Below are positions 8,723-18,380 of a stretch of DNA of 64,000 nt, one piece after another. Under the pieces are notes generated by a model. That model was not told the origin of the DNA. It did no database searches and saw only the letters and a program-made list of their open reading frames with translations. The stretch spans positions 798,644 through 862,643 of the forward strand of contig NZ_FXAU01000001.1 in assembly GCF_900177625.1 (NCBI RefSeq), in the 5' to 3' direction. Positions within the stretch are counted from its first letter, which is position 1. Each line of letters opens with the position of its first letter. The stretch is from Sphingobacterium psychroaquaticum. Its GTDB lineage: Bacteria > Bacteroidota > Bacteroidia > Sphingobacteriales > Sphingobacteriaceae. Position numbers and translations under genes: made by a program.

Positions 8723-10252
8723 ATGCATGTTTTTAAATATTGCCTTGTTCCTATATTATCTTGTTTTTTGATGCCCAAAGTCAGCGCTCAGCATGAAATT
8801 ACCCTTCAATCCGATAACAAAGAATTGGTGGAAATTTTCGATTGGGCGAAAGATAAGGCTCGGTCTTTTGTCGTAACGGGGAAGCGTGGCCCCATTGATA
8901 TTTATAAGAAAGGACAAACGGCTGCTCTGGTTGATTACATACCATCCTATTGGGCTGGATATCCCTTGCGGACCGCTTTTTACTCGCGCGATTTTTGTCA
9001 TCAAATAATTGGCGCACATCTTTTGGGCCTGGAAGAAGAAAACTTCACGATGATGCGTGCTTTTGCTTCCTCGGCAGATTCTGCGAAAAAGTGGTTTCCG
9101 CTTTGGGCGATCAATTTCGATGGCTCTCCCTATAAGTTAGATTATAGGAGTGATAGCAACTTTGTTCGTGAAATACCCGCCGTATTCGAGCTGGTAGAGA
9201 AAAATTTGGAGCTTTATCAGTGGACCGGTGATCGCCGATATATCGATGACGATTTTATCTGGACCTATTGTACAAAGGCCGTGAATGATTTTATTCGGTT
9301 GCATGATACAGAAAAAAGGAATGGCGTAGCGGAAAGCACCGGTACAGGAAATATATTTGTTGGCACGGCAACGTACAATGAACATCGCGATCAGACATTA
9401 ATTGAAGCGGGGGATGGAATCGGTTCTCAATATAAAGCATTGGAGGCTTTTAGTGGAATGGCTTTGCATAGAGGAGATAAAAATCTGGCAAAGTTGTATA
9501 AAGATAAATCGATTGAACTAAAAAGATACTTTAACAACCAATGGGGCGTGCTGAACAACGATAGCCTTTACAATAGAGGGTATAATTTGAAAGGAGAGCC
9601 TGTAAGTGGTTGGGGCAAAGAAAATTCATGGTTTCTACCGCTCAAAGAAATTACGGATCCAGTTAGCTTACGGCATTTTAAGTACCTGGAATTTATTGAT
9701 AAGCAGTTGTCTTCTGATGCTGGATTGCCAAAAAATATTGAGGCCATTACGTATATTCCGGAAATATTCTTTAAGTATGGTCAGCATGAACTTGGATGGA
9801 AATGGTTGAAATATATTATCTCTAAAATAGACTATGTACATGAACAATCGGAACTGACGGGAAACAATGGGGACTATCCGGAGGTATCCTTTGTTTTAAT
9901 TAGAAATATCGTACACGATATGGTGGGGATATCGCCATCAATGGACCTGAATGGTATAAAAACCTGCTCTCAGCTACCTGCGGAAGTGGGACAAATTAAG
10001 GTGGATAATGTTAAAATTGGAGGGCAGTTGTTTGCTGTTACCCAGATGGGGCAGAGCGCAACAACGATGCAGTATAAGGAAGGAACTCCTTCCGTCATTT
10101 GGCGCGCTTCCTTTGTTGGAAAACATCCCTACTTGTGGGTAGATGGAAAGAAGGTGAAAAGTAAGTCCTCCAAAAATTTTGGACAAGTCATATCATACGT
10201 CGATCTTACTATGATGAAAACCGACACCCGTACGGTGAAAACTTCTCTTTAG
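8723..10252 (+). CDS. secreted six-hairpin ((alpha/alpha)6) glycosidase-like protein
   Basis: 509 residues with a cleavable signal peptide (about 1-23, ending KVSAQ). The body alternates amphipathic helices with aromatic and acidic loops such as SYWAGYPLRTAFYSRDFCHQ, WFPLWAINFDGSPYKLDYRSD and EAGDGIGSQYKALEAFSGMALH, typical of six-hairpin glycosidase folds. I cannot assign a GH family or the catalytic acid and base. It follows susD1 after 180 bp and lies before the sigma gene of module 2, so it probably processes the module 1 substrate in the periplasm or at the surface. A non-catalytic member of the fold cannot be excluded. Confidence 0.62.
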   Translation: MHVFKYCLVPILSCFLMPKVSAQHEITLQSDNKELVEIFDWAKDKARSFVVTGKRGPIDIYKKGQTAALVDYIPSYWAGYPLRTAFYSRDFCHQIIGAHLLGLEEENFTMMRAFASSADSAKKWFPLWAINFDGSPYKLDYRSDSNFVREIPAVFELVEKNLELYQWTGDRRYIDDDFIWTYCTKAVNDFIRLHDTEKRNGVAESTGTGNIFVGTATYNEHRDQTLIEAGDGIGSQYKALEAFSGMALHRGDKNLAKLYKDKSIELKRYFNNQWGVLNNDSLYNRGYNLKGEPVSGWGKENSWFLPLKEITDPVSLRHFKYLEFIDKQLSSDAGLPKNIEAITYIPEIFFKYGQHELGWKWLKYIISKIDYVHEQSELTGNNGDYPEVSFVLIRNIVHDMVGISPSMDLNGIKTCSQLPAEVGQIKVDNVKIGGQLFAVTQMGQSATTMQYKEGTPSVIWRASFVGKHPYLWVDGKKVKSKSSKNFGQVISYVDLTMMKTDTRTVKTSL

Positions 10253-10266
10253 TAGATACAAGGTGT

Positions 10267-10300
10267 TGTCACGTCAAGCGAGAAGCGCAACGACGTGGCA
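10267..10300. repeat. short palindromic element after the glycosidase-like gene
   Basis: The arms tgtcacgtc (10267-10275) and gacgtggca (10292-10300) pair with one mismatch. The loop contains gcgagaagcgcaac. The sequence looks related to the cgtcattgcga elements elsewhere in the window and may act as a terminator or be a REP remnant. There is no T run. Confidence 0.45.
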
Positions 10301-10362
10301 GCCTTGCTTTATTGCCTCCAAATGAGGCGCTCCTCAAAATTAACAGTGCCTGCTGATCAAGC

Positions 10363-10394
10363 TTGATAATTTAAAAAGCTTTTTTGTAGTTTTG
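10363..10394 (+). promoter_or_regulatory. candidate promoter of the module 2 sigma gene
   Basis: A TTG at 10363-10365 and TAGTTTTG at 10387-10394 match the Bacteroidota -33/-7 pattern (TTTG, TAnnTTTG) with a 21-bp spacer, and the ATG follows 12 bp after the -7 box. The -33 TTG lies inside a perfect 12-bp palindrome, atcaagcttgat (10356-10367), that could be a regulator site. Confidence 0.5.
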
Positions 10395-10406
10395 GAACGA
10401 AATTTT

Positions 10407-10991
10407 ATGACCAGTAGCGCATCTGAAGAGGAAAAGAAATTGTTAGTACGCATAGCGGACGGCGATCGTCATGCCTTTGCTGTACTTTTTAAGCAATACA
10501 GCCATTTTGTCTACAGCTCCGGCAAAAGGTTAACACATTCCGATTATTGGGCCGAAGAACTTGTTCAGGATATTTTTTTCAAAATCTGGAGACACCGAGA
10601 AAAACTAACGGAGGTGGCTAATTTTGGAGCCTATCTCAATCGGGTAGTGCGCAATCAGTCCTACAATATCCTTCGCCAGTTGGCTCAAGATGCTAAATCG
10701 GTGAACAGTATGGAGCACAAGGAGATGGAGCACACCACCGATAATGTGCTTGATCTCAAAGAAGCTTCCGTTATTCTCGAACAAGCACTTGAGATCCTAA
10801 CCCCGCAACAGCGGGCCGCCTACGAGCTGTGTCATATCCAAGGGTTAAAGTATAAAGATGCTGCAGATCAGATGAATGTATCTTATGAAACCGTTCATTC
10901 CCATATGAAAGAAGCAATCAAAAAGATTCGTACACACTTTCGGAATAGCGGACTGGCGTATAGTATTCTCTTTGCCCTATTATTCTCTTAG
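10407..10991 (+). CDS. ECF RNA polymerase sigma factor (module 2)
   Basis: 194 residues from the ATG at 10407. An upstream in-frame TTG at 10392 lies inside the presumed promoter and is rejected as the start. Region 2 includes VYSSGKRLTHSDYWAEELVQD and FFKIWRHR. Region 4 has LTPQQRAAYELCHIQGLKYKDAADQM and a VSYETVHSHMKEAIKKI recognition helix. The C-terminal end is hydrophobic (LAYSILFALLF), as in many SusCD-linked sigma factors of this phylum. It should direct expression of susC2-susD2 and the coupled thioredoxin-fold gene. Confidence 0.9.
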   Translation: MTSSASEEEKKLLVRIADGDRHAFAVLFKQYSHFVYSSGKRLTHSDYWAEELVQDIFFKIWRHREKLTEVANFGAYLNRVVRNQSYNILRQLAQDAKSVNSMEHKEMEHTTDNVLDLKEASVILEQALEILTPQQRAAYELCHIQGLKYKDAADQMNVSYETVHSHMKEAIKKIRTHFRNSGLAYSILFALLFS

Positions 10992-11101
10992 TGACCACCT
11001 GTTTATACCTTTCAATTTTTTTTCAAAAAAATCATTTTTTATCTCCCCATTTAGTTTGACTTCTGTGTCATACTTATAAATGGGTCTTACAAAGCTTACA
11101 T

Positions 11102-12319
11102 ATGCGTGCTAGTGAAACGAACAAGTCGAATGCCAGACTAAAGGAATTGATGAGCCTTTATTTTGCGCAAAATATCCATGATGGCGATAAGCAAGAATTG
11201 TGGGACTATATCAATGACCCCATGTTTAGCCAAGAAGTAAAGCGTTTGATTCCGGATGCAACCGATGAACCATTGCCGCACTATACGCTTGGGGAGGAGA
11301 AGCAACATCAAATCCTCACCTATATCTTGCGTGAGCAAGAAGAAATTGAAGTAGATAACGAAATAAAGACTTTGCCTGGTCGCCTAAAGCGTATCGGATG
11401 GCGTAAGCTGTCGATTGCCGCCAGTATTGTGGCCGTATTGTCGATTGCCGGATTGGCACTTATAAACATAAAATCTTCAGGGGAAAGCAATCAACCTACC
11501 GTTGTGCAAGAAATTCCGGCAGGAACAAATGGCGCTACATTGCGTCTCGCAGATGGGCGTATAATAAATTTGGAGGAAGCAGGAAATGGGGAGATTGCGC
11601 AAGAAGCAGGAATCAAGATTGAAAAGGGGAGCGATGGCGAGCTCATATACCGTATGGACACAAAAACATCCGCCACCGATCAAATTAACGTATTGACGAC
11701 AGCTCGCGGACAGATGTACTCTATTGTATTACCCGACGGTTCAAAAGTATGGATGAACTCCGACTCGGAGCTGGAGTATATGGCTAATTTGGTGACAGAA
11801 GGAAAACGCGTAGTCAAATTACGGGGAGAGGCCTATTTTGAAATTTCTAAAGACAAAAGCCATCCTTTCATAGTGAACACCAAAGGGCAAGATGTTGAAG
11901 TTCTTGGTACACAGTTTAATGTCAACGCTTACGAAAATGAACCCTTTATATCGACCACGTTGTTAGAAGGTTCGATTAGTTTACGTACAGCGACCGAGCA
12001 AAGGCTTTTAAGTCCTGGTCAACAAGCCCTCAATAAACAAGGACAGTTGCAGGTGAGACAGGCGAATATCGAAAATATTACCGATTGGAAAGAGGGCGAT
12101 TTTGCCTTTAAGAATGTCGACTTTAAAACCGCATTACGAAAAATAGAACGCTGGTACAATGTAGAAATGATTTACGATAAATCGCTACCAAAAGATCTGC
12201 AGGCCGGGGGATGGATTTCCAGAAAGAAGAACCTTTCGTCGGTGCTGGAATTTATTGAATCCGCCAAGATGGTCCGCTTTAAAGCTGATGGTAACAAGAT
12301 ATATGTTATGCCATACTAG
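11102..12319 (+). CDS. FecR-family anti-sigma factor (module 2)
   Basis: 405 residues. An N-terminal sigma-binding region (1-100) is followed by a membrane segment at about 103-122 (LSIAASIVAVLSIAGLAL). The periplasmic FecR domain contains GQMYSIVLPDGSKVWMNSDSEL, LRGEAYFEISKDKSHPF and DVEVLGTQFNVNAYEN, and a C-terminal DUF4974-like domain contains FKNVDFKTALRKIERWYNVEM. It lies 110 bp after the sigma gene and 66 bp before susC2, and should relay the state of the SusC2 STN domain to the sigma factor. Confidence 0.92.
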   Translation: MRASETNKSNARLKELMSLYFAQNIHDGDKQELWDYINDPMFSQEVKRLIPDATDEPLPHYTLGEEKQHQILTYILREQEEIEVDNEIKTLPGRLKRIGWRKLSIAASIVAVLSIAGLALINIKSSGESNQPTVVQEIPAGTNGATLRLADGRIINLEEAGNGEIAQEAGIKIEKGSDGELIYRMDTKTSATDQINVLTTARGQMYSIVLPDGSKVWMNSDSELEYMANLVTEGKRVVKLRGEAYFEISKDKSHPFIVNTKGQDVEVLGTQFNVNAYENEPFISTTLLEGSISLRTATEQRLLSPGQQALNKQGQLQVRQANIENITDWKEGDFAFKNVDFKTALRKIERWYNVEMIYDKSLPKDLQAGGWISRKKNLSSVLEFIESAKMVRFKADGNKIYVMPY

Positions 12320-12385
12320 TGTCTTACCTTATTTTAATAAACAAACAGTATATATAAACCAACCATTAACTTACCCATTGAATTA

Positions 12386-15300
12386 ATGAATTACTCAAAC
12401 AAATTTGAACGGCAAAGGCTCCGAATGTGCTTTCGCCAGTTAACTCTTCGTGCGCGACTCGTGTGCACCTTCCTGATTTTCTGCTTCTTGCAGACACAGG
12501 CAAAAACCTTTGGACAACGTATCACACTAAAGATGCAAAATGCACCATTGGTCACAGTCCTCAAAGAAATGCGGAAGCAAAGTGGAGTCGATGTATTCTA
12601 CGATAATAAAATATTACAAGATCACTATAAAGTTTCTGTTAACCTGAAGAATGCGGAATTAAAAGATGCATTGAATGAAGTATTTCAGCATCTGCCTTTG
12701 ACGTACCATATCACAAAGGAAGGTATCTCTATTACCAAGAGCGCAGCTAAACCAGCGCAGTCCATCGAAGCACCTGTTCAAGATGTTATCAATGTCGAAG
12801 GCCGTGTGGTTGATCAAGATGGTGAACCGTTGGTCGGAGCGAGCATTGTAATGAAAAAGGAGGGACGGTCGACCCTTTCGGATGTAAAAGGAAATTTTGC
12901 CCTAAAGAATGTCACTAAAGGATGTTTCTTGGTGATCAGTTTTGTAGGGTATCAGACGAAAGAAGTCGGCTGTCGTGAAGCACTGGGCAATGTTGTCTTA
13001 GAGATTTTAGATAACCCCTTGGATGCGGTACAGATTATCGGATACGGTAAGACATCCAAAAGGTTGACTACAGGCGCTGTATCCACAGTACGTACAGAAG
13101 AGTTGGAGAAGCAACCAGTCTCCAATCCTTTATTAGCACTTTCGGGACGCGTTCCCGGAGTCTATATTTCCGAAGGTTCAGGTATTGCTGGTAGCCAGGT
13201 CAATATTGAAATACGCGGGGTGAACACCATCAATGGAGCGACAAGACCGTTGTATATCGTGGATGGGGTGCCTTTTACATCTACACCGATTGAGCAAACT
13301 TCCGGAAACCAAATCGTAAATGGCGTAGTAGGAGGTGGTTTTAGTCCGTTGGATAACATCCCGACGAGCGATATCGAGAGTATCGATATCTTAAAAGATG
13401 CCGATGCGACGGCAATCTATGGTTCAAGAGCGGCAAATGGCGTGGTTATTATTACCACCAAAAAGGGTAAAGCAGGCGCGATGAAGGTAAACGCAAACAT
13501 CTACTCTGGCGTGAGCCAGTTGGTCAACCGCTTAAAGATGTTAGGAACGGAAGACTATTTAGCGATTCGTAGACAGGCTTTCGCTAACGATAAAATCACT
13601 CCAACACTGGCCAATGCCCCAGATTTACTGAGCTTTGGTGAAGGTTATACTAACTTTATCGATTACCTATATGGCAATACCGCTAGTATGGTGGATGGTA
13701 CAGTGAGCGTTTCGGGCGGATCATCTCAAGCACAATACCTGATCAGTGCGAACCACCGCACACAGAACTCTATTTTTCCGTACAATTTCAACGATAAAAA
13801 GAGTACGATCCGTTTTAATATGCAGACACATTCCCAGAATGCACGCTTTTTTGTGAACCTTTCGGGCGCATATACCAGAAATCTAAACAACCTCCCTTCG
13901 GCAAGTATCAGCTATTATTACGCGTTGCCGCCAAACCTGCCTTTGCATAAGGATGATGGTACATTCTTTTGGCACAACAGTTACCAAAACCCGGCTGCAG
14001 CGCTGAAAGCACCGATGGAAGCGACAACGCATAACATGTTGTTGAACGGGAGCGTGAAATATGTGATTATGCCAGGGTTGGAATTTAAAACAGAGCTTGG
14101 CTTTAATCGCATCAGCAATGAAAACTATCGGGCGATCACCCGCGAGTCGCGGAATCCAAATACGACGGTGAACGGACAGTTGTCATACAATTTGAACAAC
14201 AACCAAAACCTATCCGTAGAACCGCAGTTTACCTACCAGCGTACACTCGGGCCAGGTCGCTTAGAAGCACTTTTGGGCGGTACATACTTGAACACACAGT
14301 CTACACAACCTTTATTTTTTATTGGTTCATTCACCAATGATGCGTTGTACAAGAGCTTAACCTCCGTATTGATGCAATTTACCGCCAGCGGTAATGTCGA
14401 GAGTCGCTACCTATCCGGTTTTACACGATTGAACTATGTGATGGCAAACAAGTATATCGTGAATGTCAATGCTAGACGTGATGGTTCCTCACGCTTTGGC
14501 CCCGGTAATAAGTTTGGAAATTTTGGAAGTATCGGTGCCGCTTGGATTTTTGGCGAAGAGCGATTTATCAAGGATAACTTGGAGTGGCTCAACTTTGGTA
14601 AGATCCGCGGTAGTTACGGTACGATCGGAAATGACCCGTATCAAGATTATGCTTACTTAGCGACTTATGCATCCAGTGCTTTTGCGAGTAACTACAGTGG
14701 GGTATCTTCACTAATGCCATTAACCTTGGCCAATAAAGATTTCCGCTGGGAAGTCACCAAAAAAATGGAATTCGCATTAGACCTTAACTTTCTAAAGGAT
14801 AGATTAGCATTTACTGCAGCATGGTACCGCAATCGTTCCGATAATTTATTGATTCAGGTGCCTATAGCTACACAAACAGGATTTGAGACATATCTGGCTA
14901 ATTTACCGGCATTGGTCCAAAATAAAGGATGGGAGTTCAGCCTTACGACGAAGAATATCGCACGACGAGATTTTTCGTGGAGCACATCGATCAACTTTAC
15001 AGCATCACAGAACAAACTGTTAAGCTATCCGGGATTGAATAAATCATCTCTGGCCAATAGTTATGTTGTGGGACAGTCTTTATCTGTTGCGCAAAACTAC
15101 CACTTCTTAGGTTTTGAAGATGGAATTGCGCAGTTCGAGGATTTCGATGGAGATGGCACGATTACTTCAGGGTCTTTTGTAACGACTGGAAAGGGGGATC
15201 AGATTGTTTCAGGAAATCAAGATCCTAAATTCTTTGGCGGTATTAACAACAGCTTTCAGTATAAGAACTTCAGTTTGGACTTTCTGTTTTCTTTCGTGAA

Positions 15301-15679
15301 GAAGGATGGATACAATATCTATTACGAGGGTAGCTCGGTGATTCCTGGCATCGGAAACAATTTGGTCGCCGATGTATTGAACAAACCTTTCCGTTATACG
15401 ACGATGCGTTCTGGACCGGCCGCTATTGCATACAATCGCTATAAATATTCAGATGCGGTATTCGAAGATGCATCCTTTATCCGCTTAAAAAATGTGTCAT
15501 TAACCTACCAGTTTGAGGAGAAAGCAGTAAAACCATTGGGACTGAAAAACCTGAGTGTTTACCTACGTGGGCAGAACCTACTAACTTTTAGTAAATACCT
15601 CGGTTTCGATCCGGAGACACAAGGTTTAGCGGTACCTCCGTTACGCATGTTTACAGTCGGACTTCAAACAACTTTATAA
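12386..15679 (+). CDS. SusC/RagA-family TonB-dependent transporter with STN domain (module 2)
   Basis: 1097 residues. The domain order is signal (about 1-43), STN (about 47-115, ITLKMQNAPLVTVLKEMRKQ), carboxypeptidase-regulatory-like domain (about 135-210, DGEPLVGASIVMKK), plug (VSTVRTEELEKQPVSNPLLAL, GVYISEGSG, PLYIVDGVPF, DADATAIYGSRAANGV) and barrel. The barrel contains the Asp-rich loop FDGDGTIT typical of the family. The STN domain matches the presence of FecR2. SusD2 follows 8 bp later. The presence of a thioredoxin-fold gene in the operon does not reveal the substrate. Confidence 0.95.
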   Translation: MNYSNKFERQRLRMCFRQLTLRARLVCTFLIFCFLQTQAKTFGQRITLKMQNAPLVTVLKEMRKQSGVDVFYDNKILQDHYKVSVNLKNAELKDALNEVFQHLPLTYHITKEGISITKSAAKPAQSIEAPVQDVINVEGRVVDQDGEPLVGASIVMKKEGRSTLSDVKGNFALKNVTKGCFLVISFVGYQTKEVGCREALGNVVLEILDNPLDAVQIIGYGKTSKRLTTGAVSTVRTEELEKQPVSNPLLALSGRVPGVYISEGSGIAGSQVNIEIRGVNTINGATRPLYIVDGVPFTSTPIEQTSGNQIVNGVVGGGFSPLDNIPTSDIESIDILKDADATAIYGSRAANGVVIITTKKGKAGAMKVNANIYSGVSQLVNRLKMLGTEDYLAIRRQAFANDKITPTLANAPDLLSFGEGYTNFIDYLYGNTASMVDGTVSVSGGSSQAQYLISANHRTQNSIFPYNFNDKKSTIRFNMQTHSQNARFFVNLSGAYTRNLNNLPSASISYYYALPPNLPLHKDDGTFFWHNSYQNPAAALKAPMEATTHNMLLNGSVKYVIMPGLEFKTELGFNRISNENYRAITRESRNPNTTVNGQLSYNLNNNQNLSVEPQFTYQRTLGPGRLEALLGGTYLNTQSTQPLFFIGSFTNDALYKSLTSVLMQFTASGNVESRYLSGFTRLNYVMANKYIVNVNARRDGSSRFGPGNKFGNFGSIGAAWIFGEERFIKDNLEWLNFGKIRGSYGTIGNDPYQDYAYLATYASSAFASNYSGVSSLMPLTLANKDFRWEVTKKMEFALDLNFLKDRLAFTAAWYRNRSDNLLIQVPIATQTGFETYLANLPALVQNKGWEFSLTTKNIARRDFSWSTSINFTASQNKLLSYPGLNKSSLANSYVVGQSLSVAQNYHFLGFEDGIAQFEDFDGDGTITSGSFVTTGKGDQIVSGNQDPKFFGGINNSFQYKNFSLDFLFSFVKKDGYNIYYEGSSVIPGIGNNLVADVLNKPFRYTTMRSGPAAIAYNRYKYSDAVFEDASFIRLKNVSLTYQFEEKAVKPLGLKNLSVYLRGQNLLTFSKYLGFDPETQGLAVPPLRMFTVGLQTTL

Positions 15680-15687
15680 TTGACCTT

Positions 15688-17025
15688 ATGAAAAAATCAA
15701 CGCTATATATAACTCTTCTAGTAACCTCCGCTTTGTTCACAAGTTGTGAAAAGTGGTTGGATGTAGGAAACCCGAAGGATGCCGTAGAAACCAAAGTGGT
15801 GTTTCAAGATGTGTCCGGATTACAAGCCGCTATTGCGGGGATGTACAACGCTGGCAATGCCAACAGCATTGGTATGCTTTCCTTGAACAACGGTATGCAA
15901 GCCGATGATTTGAGCGCGACGGTGGCAGGATATGATCCATATAAAAACAATAGTTTGGTCTCCAACGATGAAAGTGTAGGGACAACTTGGTCGGATCTGT
16001 ATGTCGGGGTATACCGTTCTACAGCAATTATTGAGGGAGTTCCGGCAGCACCTTTCTTAGAAACAGTGAAGAATCAGGCGATGGGAGAGGCTTTCTTCAT
16101 TCGTGCATTATCTTATTTTTATCTCGTTAACCTTTATGGGGATGTGCCGCTGGTGTTATCGACCCACATTGAGGAAACGGAGCTGGCACCACGGACGGCC
16201 AAGGAGACTGTTTATAAGCAAATTGTGAGTGATCTGGAAAAAGCAGTTGAGCTCCTACCGGTTGAATATCCTGCAAAAAAGCGCGATCGAGCCAATAAGT
16301 GGGCGGCAACAGCTTTGTTAGCACGGGTTAAGCTTTATTTAGGTGATTATCCCGAAGCGGAGCGTTTAGCCTCACAGGTGATTGACCAATCCAGTACCTA
16401 TATTTTATCGGAGAATCTAAATACGGTTTTCGGGAAGAACACGAGTGTCGATGCCATTTTCGCTTTTGATGTTTCTTATGCAGGGTATACTACACCGGGG
16501 TTGAACAGTGTTCCTACGCCTGGAACAGTTCCAAGTATTATTATACACCCGACTTTATTGAGCCTTTATGAAGAAAAGGATGCCCGTAAAGCGGCTTGGA
16601 TCGGTACCTCCGCGGGATACCCATTTATGCACAAGTATAAGGTGCGTACGGGCGTAGGAGATGAGTTTGACGTAGTGTTGCGTATCTCGGAGCAATACTT
16701 TATTCGCGCCGAAGCAAGAGTCTACCTTAATAATTTGAGCGGTGCAGAGGCCGATGTAAATAAGATTCGTAAACGTGCCAAAGTAGATGATATCGCAATG
16801 GCATCTAAGGATCAAGCTTTAGCTTCTATTGCGGATGAACGCCGCCGGGAACTGTTTGGCGAATGGAGCCACCGTTGGTTCGACCTGAAGCGTACAAACA
16901 AAGTCAGTGCTGTTATCGGCGCGTTGAAACCCGAATACTGGCAAGATACAGATGCCCTGTATCCGATTCCACGTAGAGAAAGACAAATGAATTTTAACTT
17001 AACACAAAACGAAGGTTATGATTAA
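15688..17025 (+). CDS. SusD/RagB-family lipoprotein (module 2)
   Basis: 445 residues, shorter than SusD1 and SusD3. The lipobox Cys lies in LFTSCEKWLDV (residue 20). Family motifs are GEAFFIRALSYFYLVNLYGDVPLVL, YFIRAEARVYLNNLSGAEADVNKIR and DERRRELFGEWSHRWFDLKR. The C-terminal region between the last helices is compact, which accounts for the shorter length. Its last codons overlap the start of the thioredoxin-fold gene by 8 bp, so their translation is coupled. Confidence 0.93.
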   Translation: MKKSTLYITLLVTSALFTSCEKWLDVGNPKDAVETKVVFQDVSGLQAAIAGMYNAGNANSIGMLSLNNGMQADDLSATVAGYDPYKNNSLVSNDESVGTTWSDLYVGVYRSTAIIEGVPAAPFLETVKNQAMGEAFFIRALSYFYLVNLYGDVPLVLSTHIEETELAPRTAKETVYKQIVSDLEKAVELLPVEYPAKKRDRANKWAATALLARVKLYLGDYPEAERLASQVIDQSSTYILSENLNTVFGKNTSVDAIFAFDVSYAGYTTPGLNSVPTPGTVPSIIIHPTLLSLYEEKDARKAAWIGTSAGYPFMHKYKVRTGVGDEFDVVLRISEQYFIRAEARVYLNNLSGAEADVNKIRKRAKVDDIAMASKDQALASIADERRRELFGEWSHRWFDLKRTNKVSAVIGALKPEYWQDTDALYPIPRRERQMNFNLTQNEGYD

Positions 17026-18142
17026 TAAAAATTGGGGCGCCCTAGGAAAACGTTTGTTTTTCCTAGCGCTGTTAAGTTTGCCGGGATTAATCTCGGCACA
17101 ACATAAAGCTGTAATCAAGGGAACCGTAGGGAAGGGAACGGGACAGAAACTGATGCTGAGCTATGTGGTAAACGGTACCGTTTTCCGCGATTCGACATAC
17201 CTCAAGAAAGGGAACTTCCAATTTAAGGTTCAGTTTAGTGAAGTTATGCCGGCAACCCTTCGTTTGGTGCATAACGAAGGTGAAAAAAGTATGGTTCATG
17301 ATTCCAAGGACTTCTATTTAGAGCCCGGTACGGTGCTCTTGCAGAGCAAGGATTCGATGGTCAATGCCGTGATTACACAAGGAAATCTCAATAAAGAATA
17401 TCTTATTTTCAAAGAAACAATTGCTTTGGGCGAGATGAGTAAGCTGGCACGTGCGGCACGAGCCACGGATGATCCGAACTTGAAGAAAACGCTAGAAGAA
17501 AAGAGAGAGGCATTGTATAGTACGATTGGTACACGGTATGAAACGTATATCGAATCCTATCCAGATTCTTATTTTAGCTTGCTGGCATTAAACTTCCTGA
17601 GTTCGGGTGAGCTCGATGTCGTGAAGATCGAACCACTTTTTGAAGGGTTGAGCGCTCGGATTAAATCCAGCAAAGAGGGGGTAGAGTTTAAAAACCAGAT
17701 TGAGGCAGCTAAGGAGATTAAAGTCGGCTCGATGGCACCAGATTTTGAGCAGACAGACGCAACGGGCAAGACGGTTCGGTTGTCGGACTTTAGAGGCCGG
17801 TATGTGTTGTTGGACTTTTGGGCATCGTGGTGTAAGCCGTGCCGACAGGACAATCCAAACCTGGTCAAGGCGTATGCAAAATACAAGGACAAAAATTTCA
17901 CAATTGTCGGGGTCTCCTTAGATCATAAAAAAGAGGCTTGGATACAAGCGATAGCGAATGATGGTCTGACCTGGACCAACTTGTCCGATCTGAACTATTT
18001 CAAAAATAAGGCAGCTTTACGGTATGCAATCCGCGCTGTACCGCAAAATTACCTGATTGATCCCGAAGGACGGATCGTTGCTGCAAGGTTGCACGGTGAA
18101 GAGCTTGAAAAGAAGCTTGCCGAGCTGTTGGGAAGCAATTAA
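17018..18142 (+). CDS. secreted TlpA/ResA-type thioredoxin-fold protein with N-terminal DUF4369-like domain
   Basis: 374 residues. A Sec signal (about 1-28, ending LISAQ) is followed by a beta-rich DUF4369-like domain (about 30-120, VIKGTVGKGTGQKLMLSYVVNG), a helical linker (130-230) and a C-terminal thioredoxin domain with the active site WCKPC inside LLDFWASWCKPCRQDNP and the cis-proline region AVPQNYLIDPEGRIV. Such proteins reduce disulfides or transfer electrons in the periplasm. The ATG overlaps the susD2 stop region by 8 bp, so it is a product of the SusCD2 operon. The role beside an uptake system is unclear; maturation of the transporter or handling of a thiol-bearing substrate are possibilities. 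Confidence 0.85.
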   Translation: MINKNWGALGKRLFFLALLSLPGLISAQHKAVIKGTVGKGTGQKLMLSYVVNGTVFRDSTYLKKGNFQFKVQFSEVMPATLRLVHNEGEKSMVHDSKDFYLEPGTVLLQSKDSMVNAVITQGNLNKEYLIFKETIALGEMSKLARAARATDDPNLKKTLEEKREALYSTIGTRYETYIESYPDSYFSLLALNFLSSGELDVVKIEPLFEGLSARIKSSKEGVEFKNQIEAAKEIKVGSMAPDFEQTDATGKTVRLSDFRGRYVLLDFWASWCKPCRQDNPNLVKAYAKYKDKNFTIVGVSLDHKKEAWIQAIANDGLTWTNLSDLNYFKNKAALRYAIRAVPQNYLIDPEGRIVAARLHGEELEKKLAELLGSN

Positions 18143-18178
18143 AAGACTACAATTACCAATTTATTAACTAACAAATAC

Positions 18179-18212
18179 GCCCCACACCGCTAAACGGTTG
18201 TGGGGCTTTTTA
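18179..18212 (+). terminator. intrinsic terminator of the module 2 operon
   Basis: The GC-rich arms gccccacaccg (18179-18189) and cggttgtggggc (18195-18206) pair with one bulged base, with loop ctaaa, followed by a T run (18207-18211). It ends the sigma2 / fecR2 / susC2 / susD2 / tlpA unit. Confidence 0.88.
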
Positions 18213-18380
18213 TTCTCCCGAAAAAAAATGAAAAATTTTACGTGCTCTTTTTTTTTGATTTTTTTTATTAATTACTAGGTTAAATCAAAAAATATTCTTT
18301 TACTCTGGGGGATACCGTGCCGCTGAATCAAAATAGTTTGTATATTCGGATTAATTATACCACCTAGATTTTTGATTGAT

